Assembly (NCBI RefSeq): GCF_918797505.1
Contig: NC_092800.1
Span: 1,178,001 to 1,242,000 of the forward strand
Reading direction: 5' to 3'
Length of the DNA: 64,000 nt
From: Bemisia tabaci
Taxonomy: Eukaryota; Arthropoda; Insecta; Hemiptera; Aleyrodidae
Part shown: positions 60,501-64,000 of the stretch, piece by piece
Layout: each line of letters starts with the position of its first letter
Numbering within the stretch: the stretch's first letter is position 1
Program-made: the position numbers and the translations under genes
Notes under the pieces: generated by a model
What the model was told of the DNA's origin: nothing
The model's input: the letters and a program-made list of their open reading frames with translations, nothing else
The model's database searches: none

Positions 60501-63323
60501 TTTAAAGCGAAAATTTTAACAGTATTTTAAAAATTTTCCTGTCTTGATTGACGATTTCTCAGTTTATGTAGCATTTACTACCGCTCTAAACTACGGTTTG
60601 TTCTTCTTTTTTTCCATCTTACTTAGTTTATGTAGCATTTACTACCGCTCTAAACTACGGTTTGTTCTTCTTTTTTCCATCTTACTTTCAAAATGCGACT
60701 TGGTGCATTTCTGTAAAATTCGGCCCATTTTTGTTTGGTCAATCGCTTTTCCGCGTAAGTTACAATTGGAAATTTGTGATATGCACATCGTATTGCACGC
60801 GAAATTTTCATGGGGGAACGTGTATCACGGTGATTTATTTACCGATTTTGCAATTGTCTAGTGGTCCTGCCGGCTGATTGTTTAAATTGATGGACAAAGC
60901 GATAGACAAAGAAGACATAGGAAGCACGGAGCGATCACATTGGTTGAAATGGGTATGGACTAACTACAGGGTCTCTCGTGAGTTGCCGATAATTTGTCTA
61001 TCACCTACCTCCTTTGTCCATTGCAACCACCCGCCTCCACCAATACGATCCCTCTATATTTCGTTTGTCTTCTTTGTCTACAGCCTTTGTCTATCAATGC
61101 TAACAATCAGCCCTCAGGATCATAGGCTATCCAGTATCCACAAATTAACTTTCCCTCTCCTTTCCACGAATGAGGGGACAGGATGTGCAATGGGAAACCT
61201 TAATCAATTGATAAGGAGATCGCACTGGTCCAAGGTCTTGGACCGTTCTCTATCGATGACCTCTAACCTCAACGCGCGGCGTTGCGGGACGCTTCGAGCC
61301 GGAACCAGCGAGATCGCCAGTGCGGAAGCGACGTCGCGACGCCGCACCGACGACGCGACGCGGCGCGGCGCGGCGCGGGCGGTGGATTACTCGACAAGGC
61401 TGTGATCCAATACTGTATCCGCTCCTCAACCGCGACCGGTATCCGAATTATTGGAAGTAGACAATTATGGGTCCTCTAATAGCGCATTGACGCTTTATGA
61501 ACGGTTTTCGGAACATCTTTAAAAACGGTGAACGGACAACATTTTGAGATTGAGAATAGGGAGGTGTCTGAGATTTTGTCAATTTCACACTGGAAAAAAA
61601 ACACATTGGATCTAGAGTCCAGACTCTTAAAAACATCGCCAAGAAAAAATACAATCGGATTCTTGTTTAAATCAAGAACCAAGCCTCTTAATTTGAGGTG
61701 ATGTCTTTTTCATTTAAGCTTAAATCTGATTGAATCTAGAGTATTTTTTCTTGTCAATGTTTTCAAGAGTCTGGGCTCTAGATCCAATGCGTTTTTTTCC
61801 CCAGTGCATGTTAAAAATGAGACTACTAAGAGAACTGAGCACGAGGATATCCTTGGTTCCTGAATTGGACAATTATTAGAGGAAATATGGCAAACTAACC
61901 AATTTACTGAAATATATTTGTGTTTAAATGGACCGAGTTGGGCAGAAAGGAACCAACCCACGTTTTGGAAAAAATTGAGTTATGAGTGGTTTTGAACTCC
62001 ACCGCTGCTCTACTATCTATCGCTAAAAATTCAAAGTTTTGGTTGGAGCAAATTTTGCAGGAATTGAACTTCAAGTTCATCTTTTTTACATTGAGTCTTA
62101 TGCACGAGCCAAACTTAAAACCTCTTTTTCTCGGTTCGATCCCGATGTGGCTTGGTTCCTTTCTGTTTAACTCCGTCCAAATGTGAAATGCTACTAGATG
62201 ACGTCACGAGTTTTCTCACTTTTAAATATTTTTTCCTACAGTTTTCCCATTTCAGAAAAAAATTATGAAAAATACCGCGAACTCAGCTCATTAAGTACTC
62301 TCACATGAAGCAATGAAAGTTCCGTGTGCAAAATCGCCATTATTAGGAGCTGCAATTTCCAGCTCATCCGTAGAAACACTTATTTGCACAGGGAAAATAA
62401 TGGTACATATACCGTTCTTAAACCGAGCCAGAAATTGTAGTTCCATATTGCTGTATGTAGTCAAAATTGTTTCAGAGATATTCACTGAAAGGAGAAAAAC
62501 TGAACATCTAAAAAACGACTTTGACACGTTTTAAGAATTAACTTATGTGGCATGCGCATTTTTCTCATTTTTTAAGTAATTTTTTAATACTTTGAAATAC
62601 ATTTCTAAGGCAAAAGAAGTCACTAAAAGACAACAAACGTTAATAATTTCACCGCAATGATGTCGCCACACAAAGCTCAAAAAATACGAAAATTCCGTCA
62701 ATTGCGTTTGTACTCCTCGTATTTGAAAACAGTAGGAAAGTCCAAACTATAGCTTCAGAATCAATGAATCGAACCTCATTCTTGTCATTTGTGGTAAACA
62801 AGCAACAATTCCACTTGAAAACACATTTTAATTTAACAAACATCAGTGGTGAATCAGAGGAGATAGCGATGTGAGATGTGACTGCGTCCCTCACAGTACT
62901 TCACTGCTATATTTTCCCGCCATTCCGGCGCGTTTAAAATTCTGTCGAGTCTTCGACATTTTTAAAAGCGGGTGGGTCCAGGATTTTGGCTCCAAAAATA
63001 CCCAATTAATCAGGACGTAATCTTCTCACGTGGTACTTAACATTAAGTAAAAAACACATGGTTTAGTGGCCCATTTGGACACAGTAAGACGGGGAAAGTG
63101 TCTGGCGCAATCTATGGACGGCTCCTCTGGCGCAAGAGCGTAACTCGATTTCCGGATGAGCCCCAGAAAGCATGGATTTATATGTAAAACAAGGCTCACG
63201 TTGACCTACCTCTCTAAAGAAGTGTTCCATATATCCTGCTTCCTCATCCTCCATGTCCAGCGCGACGTTGACCATTCCATATTCCAAGGTTGTGTCATAG
63301 TAAGGATCTTCATCTCTCAGCAC
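39327..63323 (-). CDS. Syntaxin, plasma-membrane-type Qa-SNARE (Syx1/Syx4-like), 5'-partial
   Basis: Syntaxins pair with SNAP-25- and VAMP-type partners to fuse vesicles with the plasma membrane. Eight exons join in frame on the minus strand: 63323-63210, 45830-45731, 43467-43393, 42395-42201, 41548-41472, 40896-40759, 39906-39796, 39422-39327 (stop). They give 301 visible residues; the ATG exon must lie beyond 64000 (63323 follows an acceptor, phase 0). Order: acidic lead; Habc helices (YMEHFFREVEESRSLIRNME, ~31-160) with the syntaxin mark LRIRKTQH; linker ISDEKLEELLEKGNYGSIF; SNARE motif ~192-256 (RHEELLKLEKSIQELRDLF); C-terminal anchor ~273-295 (LLLLLIIGVFVFGIVFWIYL) and a 6-residue tail. 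The zero-layer glutamine is residue 233, the last codon of exon 40896-40759 (EQQ|GDII). Juxtamembrane KARFKK has a phenylalanine where syntaxin-1 has KARRKK. It is too diverged for insect Syx1A as I remember it, so a Syx4 orthologue or a paralogue is possible. Confidence 0.92.
39471..39606. mobile_element. Fold-back MITE, GGACTNCATTTTGCAATT family, copy 2
   Basis: GACTTCATTTTGCAATTAAA (39471) pairs with TTGCAAAATGTAGTCC (39591-39606). Inner arms include TCTGGCTCATCC and GAGCCAGAAA. It lies in the last syntaxin intron, between exons 39906-39796 and 39422-39327. Confidence 0.8.
42429..42512. mobile_element. Small fold-back, GGACGTATTTATGCTAAAAGGA family, copy 1
   Basis: GGACGTAGACATGCTAAAAA pairs with CCTTTTAGCATACCTAAGTA followed by CGTCC. 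It lies just upstream (minus-strand sense) of the acceptor of syntaxin exon 42395-42201. Other copies are at 47546-47621 and 58730-59106. Confidence 0.75.
42526..42759. mobile_element. MITE, GACTTCCTGTCATACTTTA family, in syntaxin intron
   Basis: Left end ATCGATGGTAAAATGACAGA with GCGTCTCTCGG; right end GAGATACGCATTTTTGTAGT followed by TTCACCATC. The core GACTTCCTGTGAAACTT is present. It is 13 bp from the preceding fold-back. Confidence 0.8.
43005..43278. mobile_element. MITE, same family, diverged interior
   Basis: Left GCATGGCTAAAGTTGAAAAA...TGTATCTCCA and right GGAGATGCATATTTTCTAAC...TAGCCATCG form imperfect TIRs. The interior is A/T-rich and contains long T and A runs (43180-43209). Confidence 0.68.
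43671..43939. mobile_element. MITE, same family, followed by a duplicated end
   Basis: Left ATCGATGGCCAAAGTGTGAA + ACCACGTATCT; right AGTTACGTGGTTTCGCAGTT + TGATGATCGGT. It lies in the intron between syntaxin exons 45830-45731 and 43467-43393. Confidence 0.78.
43880..44195. repeat. Tandem duplication of ~159 bp spanning the MITE right end
   Basis: GGAGCGGAAATTTTGAAACA occurs at 43880 and again at 44039, followed in both copies by matching sequence through ATCGGTATGCAACC, GAGATCTC and GAATTAAGATTTT. The duplicated unit includes the right end of the element plus its flank. Confidence 0.8.
44396..44508. mobile_element. Palindromic MITE, CTCCTCTGACGTAAGGGCGT family, copy 1
   Basis: CTCCTCTGACGTAAGGGCGT pairs with ACGCCCTCACGTCATAGGAG. 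The arms continue through a GTGAGCC-like motif, and the centre is AAGCATGGATTCATACGTAA. Other copies are at 52318-52437, 56271-56393 and (partial) 63118-63203. Confidence 0.82.
44895..45250. mobile_element. MITE with GGACAAAAGTCAC TIRs
   Basis: GGACAAAAGTCACTTC (44895) and GATGTGACTTTTGTCC (45235-45250) form the ends. Inner arms ATGCCGGCATCACACGCTGA and CAGCGTGTGATTCCGGCAT also pair. The short ORF at 45048-45236 lies wholly within the element and is not a gene. Confidence 0.8.
46033..46294. mobile_element. MITE with ACGTAACT-CATTCC termini, single-unit copy
   Basis: Left AAAGGAATGTAACTCCATTC + CAAAGTTGC is the inverse of right GGCAACATTCGAATGTAGTT + ACGTTTTT. The interior contains one ~165-bp unit (TTTTGCATGAGACCAGAAGA) that occurs five times in the relative at 55289-56203. 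Confidence 0.75.
46304..46540. mobile_element. Fold-back, GCGCATAAGTGCA family
   Basis: GGACAAGGCGCATAAGTGCA (about 46308) pairs with TGCACCTATGCGCCTCTTAT + GCTCC. It follows the previous element within 10 bp. A half copy is at 32893-33090. Confidence 0.75.
46738..47078. mobile_element. TA-flanked MITE with TACCCTGGTAAAAATTGGCA ends and internal CAGCCGGCTGTA array
   Basis: The left end TACCCTGGTAAAAATTGGCA and the right end TGCCAATTTTTACCAGGGTA are exact reverse complements and include a TA at each edge, as for Tc1/mariner-type target sites. Between them the palindromic motif ACAGCCGGCTGTAG and variants recurs about seven to nine times, alternating with AAAAATT/AATCTTA spacers, so the single strand could form serial hairpins. 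There is no ORF. Confidence 0.85.
47546..47621. mobile_element. Small fold-back, GGACGTATTTATGCTAAAAGGA family, copy 2
   Basis: GGACGTATTCATGCTAATGG pairs with CCTTTTAGCATAAATACATCC. The centre is GTGTGCGCAGGGTTTGCATG. Confidence 0.75.
48062..48884. mobile_element. hAT-type non-autonomous element with perfect 8-bp duplication, copy 1
   Basis: It starts CAGGGCCGGATTTAGGGGGT and ends TAGGTAAATCCGGCCCTG (48884), flanked by TCCTGAAG at 48054-48061 and 48885-48892. The 823-bp element has inner arms GGCCCATGG/CCCATGGGC. It also has two ~82-bp tandem units starting CGGTCGG at 48394 and 48476, each with GCGCCTACAAGACTGCA. No transposase is present. Relatives are at 52819 and 57497. Confidence 0.92.
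49187..49223. repeat. Poly(A) run of 37
   Basis: An uninterrupted A run. Flanking sequence gives no clear retrotransposed body, so it is recorded only as a homopolymer. Confidence 0.9.
49447..49600. repeat. Two-copy tandem repeat, ~85-bp period
   Basis: GAATGCATCTATTCGTACTT + AAGGGATGTCCGTG (49447) recurs as GAATGCAACTATTCGTGTCT + AAGGGATGTCCGTG (49532). Both continue through TTGCATGCACT(C/A)GAGATTGCAGG. Confidence 0.85.
49661..49915. mobile_element. MITE with AAATCGTG...GTCCATTTTTCCAG TIRs
   Basis: Left TAATGTCCATTTTTCCAG (about 49689) and right CTGGAAAAATGGACATCAGC pair. The outer ends TAAATCGTGTCGTGCGAAAA and TTTCGCATGTCACGATTCAA also pair. Size is about 255 bp, with no ORF. Confidence 0.78.
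50129..50278. mobile_element. Fold-back element with AGATCAAATGGAGCCA arms
   Basis: GCACTAACTTTTTAGATCAA + ATGGAGCCA pairs with TGGCTCCATTTGATCTAAAC + AGTTAGTGC. The arms are ~58 bp and nearly perfect, around a short centre. Confidence 0.83.
50980..51220. other. GC-rich, CpG-rich patch
   Basis: A sharp GC-rich island in AT-rich surroundings, with a run of about ten C near 51118-51127 and GGCGTCGCGACGCCGC around 51141. The TCGCGACGCC motif recurs in two other GC-rich patches of this intron (about 59458 and 61333), which suggests a shared repeat rather than a promoter. No ORF with recognisable product. Confidence 0.5.
51488..51527. repeat. Poly(T) run of 40
   Basis: A pure T run followed by an AT-rich stretch. 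On the minus strand it could be the poly(A) tail of a retrotransposed copy whose body extends toward 51.8 kb, but no flanking target-site duplication and no reverse transcriptase were found. Confidence 0.85.
51944..52081. mobile_element. Fold-back element, CAGTTGTTTTCAAAAG arms
   Basis: ACGAATCAGTTGTTTTCAAA + AG pairs with CTTTTGAAAACAACTGATTC. Inner arms AAGTCCATT and AATGGACTT also pair. Size ~138 bp. Confidence 0.8.
52318..52437. mobile_element. Palindromic MITE, CTCTGACGTAAGGGCGTATC family, copy 2
   Basis: CTCTGACGTAAGGGCGTATC pairs with GATACGCTCTTACGTCAGAG. The centre contains ACATATAAATCCATGCTTTC. Next to it (from 52451) lies another MITE. Confidence 0.85.
52451..52703. mobile_element. 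MITE, AACGCCGCATGAGCC family, full copy
   Basis: Left GCTGAGGAAAAACGCCGCAT + TTGTCAAATTT; right AAATTTGACAACGCC + ATGCGACGTTTTTTCTAATC. The interior holds ATGAACATTTTTTCTTGGAA. Related copies are at 38636, 58543 and 59541, with a partial copy at 56626. Confidence 0.75.
52819..53150. mobile_element. hAT-type element, CAGGGCCGGATT family, truncated copy
   Basis: It starts CAGGGCCGGATTAAGGGGGT and follows the family through one ~80-bp tandem unit (CTGCAAGACTGCATGAATAC), then loses similarity near 53150. The right end is missing. Confidence 0.85.
53188..53330. mobile_element. hAT-type MITE, CAGTGGCGTGGCATG family, truncated
   Basis: It begins CAGTGGCGTGGCATGAATGA and shares GCAAACACC, AATCGATC and GCAGATCAA segments with 5525-5688 in inverted order. 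The right terminus is not recognisable. Confidence 0.65.
53331..55288. other. Intronic stretch with nothing recognised
   Basis: About 2 kb of the syntaxin intron with no convincing ORF, no splice-consistent exon and no repeat family that I could match elsewhere in the window. Confidence 0.5.
55289..56203. mobile_element. MITE with five internal ~165-bp tandem units
   Basis: The anchor GCATGAGATCAGGATAAAAA (or a variant) occurs at about 55407, 55572, 55737, 55906 and 56071, a spacing of 165-169 bp. The outer ends (TTCATTCCAAGGTTGCAAAA near 55318 and GGCAACACCGGGATGCAGTT near 56157) match the termini of the one-unit element at 46033-46294. Units two and three are nearly identical, so the expansion is recent. 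Confidence 0.85.
56271..56393. mobile_element. Palindromic MITE, CTCCTCTGACG family, copy 3 (diverged)
   Basis: TCGTCGCTCTCCCGACAAAA pairs with TTTTGTCAGGAGAGCGACGA. Inner arms CACGTGAGCCC and GGGCTCACGTTG pair. The 124-codon ORF across it is shared with repeat sequence and not supported. Confidence 0.78.
56896..57150. mobile_element. MITE with GGAACCAAGCCACATC TIRs, copy 1
   Basis: AGCAGGGAACCAAGCCACAT pairs with ATGTGACTTGGTTTCTTTTC. The inner GGGCAGTTTAATTTTTTACA pairs with GTAAAAAATTAAATTGCCC. A relative is at 61929-62179. Confidence 0.8.
57170..57396. mobile_element. MITE with GGTCTCTTTTCGGGTCTAA TIRs
   Basis: GGTCTCTTTTCGGGTCTAAC (57190) pairs with TTAGACCCGAAAAGAGACC, with outer ATGATTTGATCATTG / TGACCAAATCAGGAT. 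The inner AGGTCGATTTTGG / CTGAATCGACCCT also pairs. Confidence 0.8.
57497..58389. mobile_element. hAT-type non-autonomous element with perfect 8-bp duplication, copy 3
   Basis: Starts CAGGGTCGGATTAAGGGGGT and ends TAGGTAAATCCAGCCCTG, flanked by ATTAAAAC at 57489-57496 and 58390-58397. The 893-bp element carries three ~80-bp tandem units from 57825, 57907 and 57986, against two in the copy at 48062. The ORF at 57943-58167 falls inside the units. Confidence 0.92.
58543..59178. mobile_element. AACGCCG-family MITE split by a nested insertion
   Basis: Left ACCGTGCACAGGGAAAACGC + CTGCCAAATTTCC and right GGGAAATTTGGCAAG + GCGGTTTTCCCTCAGCACGG are inverted repeats of one element. They are separated by the 58730-59106 element. 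Confidence 0.75.
58730..59106. mobile_element. GGACGTATTTATGC-family MITE nested in another element
   Basis: GGACGTATTTATGCGAAAAG + GAGATATG pairs with CATATCTCCTTTTAGCATAA + ATACGTCC. The arms continue through CTTTCCAC and ACCCCATC, ~75 bp in all. The centre holds a second hairpin (ACTCGTGAGCC / GGCTCATGAGT). Confidence 0.85.
59541..60041. mobile_element. AACGCCG-family MITE interrupted by a palindrome
   Basis: Left GCTCGGAAAACGCCGTAAGA + CAGACGTTGCCAA; right TTGGCAACGGTTG + CGGCGTTTTTGG. The interior is split by the palindromic element 59619-59885. The sequence resumes GGATATTTTTCCTCCAATTT, continuing the family interior. Confidence 0.72.
59619..59885. mobile_element. Near-perfect palindromic MITE, CACTGAGAAAAAAAGTTCGG ends
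   Basis: Starts CACTGAGAAAAAAAGTTCGG and ends CCGAACTTTTTTTCTCAGTG. The 267-bp element is almost fully self-complementary around ~59752 and contains many CCGAA/TTCGG motifs. Similar ORFs appear on both strands (63 aa each) purely because of the palindrome. Confidence 0.9.
60561..60687. repeat. Two-copy tandem repeat, 64-bp period
   Basis: AGTTTATGTAGCATTTACTA and the following ~44 bases are repeated almost exactly from 60625. The only difference seen is one T in a T run. Confidence 0.9.
60866..61118. mobile_element. MITE, GGCTGATTGTT...GACAAAG family
   Basis: CCTGCCGGCTGATTGTTTAA + TTGATGGACAAAG pairs with CTTTGTCTATCAATGCTAAC + AATCAGCCCTCAGG. A related right end (TCCATCAATTTCAATATTCA + GCCCGCAG) is seen at 31981-32008 in an IntS4 intron. 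Confidence 0.78.
61270..61390. other. GC-rich CGACGC/GGCGCG patch
   Basis: A low-complexity run of CGACG and GGCGCGGCGCGG. It shares GTCGCGACGCCGC with the patch at ~51141 and with 59458. The ORF spanning it (60878-61405) crosses a transposon and is not supported. Confidence 0.55.
61588..61806. mobile_element. MITE with CACTGGAAAAAAAACACATT ends
   Basis: CACTGGAAAAAAAACACATT + GGATCTAGAG pairs with CTCTAGATCCAATGCGTTTT + TTTCCCCAGTG. The arms match for ~65 bp, out to TATTTTTTCTTG. The CACTGR-AAAA ends recall the palindrome at 59619, suggesting one superfamily. Confidence 0.85.
61929..62179. mobile_element. MITE with GGAACCAAGCCACATC TIRs, copy 2
   Basis: GGACCGAGTTGGGCAGAAAG + GAACCAACCCACG pairs with ATGTGGCTTGGTTCCTTTCT + GTTTAACTCCGTCC. 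Same family as 56896-57150. Confidence 0.78.
62338..62461. mobile_element. Fold-back MITE, GGACTNCATTTTGCAATT family, copy 3
   Basis: GGAGCTGCAATTTCCAGCTC pairs with GAGCCAGAAATTGTAGTTCC. The outer ends are degenerate (CATTATTAGG / CATATTGCTGTATG). Confidence 0.7.
63118..63203. mobile_element. Partial CTCCTCTGACG-family MITE abutting a syntaxin exon
   Basis: GGCTCCTCTGGCGCAAGAGC + GTAACTCGATTT and AAAGCATGGATTTATATGTA + AAACAAGGCTCACGTTG match one arm and the centre of the family. The match ends about six bases from the GTAGGT splice donor (63209-63204) of exon 63323-63210. The second arm is absent. Confidence 0.75.
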
Positions 63324-64000
63324 CTAGAACACGTGTTAAATATCAACAGTCAGCACATTAATGAAAATTAATTGCCAGTCAATAGACTACTAGAGAAGGT
63401 ACAAATGTACAATCTAACTTCCATTTGATTTGTGTTTGAGTTCCTTTCCAATGAACTCGTTCAGAAGTTGATTTTCATGCCACCCTTTGCGTCAATCGTT
63501 TTATACGATTTTAAGATTTTGAAAAAAAAAAACATGCAAGGTTCGTTAAGGCCCCCTAGTTCCAAACCCACGGCAATCTCCATTGCCCTGTCTAAAATTT
63601 GTGTAATCATATTAATTGCCTGTGAGGAACAATCAAAACGTTCAGCTGTTTTTAAAATTTTCCAAATTTTCTCGCTTAATAACAGAAATTTCACGAGAAA
63701 ACATGAACATGTTTTCCCGTTCTTTCACTTTCCAAATTATAATGATGGCACAATTTTTAGACAGGGCAACGGAAATTGCCGCTTTTGGAACTAGACGCCT
63801 CAATTTCCAGTCTAAACCTGTCAGTGGCCCATTTTTTCACACCTTTTCGGCAAAGTTTCACTGTTTAGCATTACTTATATTTATATTTTCTCAAGTGACA
63901 GATCCCCTCTTTCCTCCCAGTCCTCTCTGTCCCAGATCCGCCACAAATTTGGGACAATCAGACCGTAAACGAAGTGTTACAGATACTGCCGTGCTTAGAA
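63324..64000. other. Syntaxin intron upstream of first visible exon
   Basis: On the minus strand the exon at 63323 is preceded by GTTCTAG, an acceptor, so this is intron. A fragment ACTACTAGAGAAGGTACAAA near 63387 resembles the end of the 4956/22864 MITE family. No start exon (for example an MTKDRL-like peptide) was found before the window edge. Confidence 0.6.

Larger units (their letters stand above)
45831..63209. other. 17.4-kb syntaxin intron packed with repeats
   Basis: This is the intron between the second and third visible coding segments, counted from the N-terminus. Most of its length is assigned to the inverted-repeat elements listed here. The quietest part is about 53,340-55,280, where I see no gene and no clear repeat. 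GC-rich patches occur near 51.0-51.2, 59.44-59.56 and 61.27-61.39 kb. No nested gene is supported. Confidence 0.75.

Noticed and set aside
60878..61405. 175-codon ORF
   Set aside because: Begins in a MITE and ends in the CGACGC-rich patch; no domain, no splice context.

Overview
The window is animal nuclear DNA: AT-rich, with four protein-coding genes split by GT-AG introns, long introns and very many small non-autonomous DNA transposons. The proteins are ordinary metazoan housekeeping proteins. Gene structure and repeat content fit an arthropod, and several repeat termini recall hemipteran, perhaps whitefly (Bemisia), genomes. That species guess comes from memory and was not tested.

Layout. 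(1) 433-7002, + strand: Arp1 (alpha-centractin, the dynactin filament subunit), seven exons; the first ~16 codons lie before the window. (2) 7003-14956: 8 kb with no supportable gene, between the convergent ends of Arp1 and MOGS. (3) 14957-19730, - strand: mannosyl-oligosaccharide glucosidase (GCS1/MOGS, ER glucosidase I, GH63), complete in four exons, 799 aa. (4) 19731-20350: a 620-bp divergent intergenic region, probably a shared promoter. (5) 20351-38409, + strand: Integrator complex subunit 4 (IntS4), complete in 16 exons, 940 aa. (6) 39327-63323, - strand: a plasma-membrane-type syntaxin (Qa-SNARE), eight exons visible (301 aa). Its first exon lies beyond 64000, and one intron is 17.4 kb.

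The four genes do not form a pathway: dynein transport, ER N-glycan trimming, snRNA 3' processing and membrane fusion. All exon joins were worked out by hand from splice sites and phase, and every join keeps frame.

The rest is mostly short inverted-repeat elements in at least 20 families. They are densest in the large syntaxin intron (45.8-63.2 kb), where they nearly abut and sometimes nest. Three have perfect 8-bp target-site duplications typical of hAT elements. One is a perfect 70-bp-arm palindrome. One family exists as a one-unit copy and a copy with five ~165-bp tandem units. No transposase ORF, CRISPR array, rRNA or convincing tRNA was seen. I found no clear new biological system. The best leads are the diverged syntaxin, the palindrome, the tandem-expanding and nested repeat families, and a repeat that reaches to within a few bases of a syntaxin splice donor.
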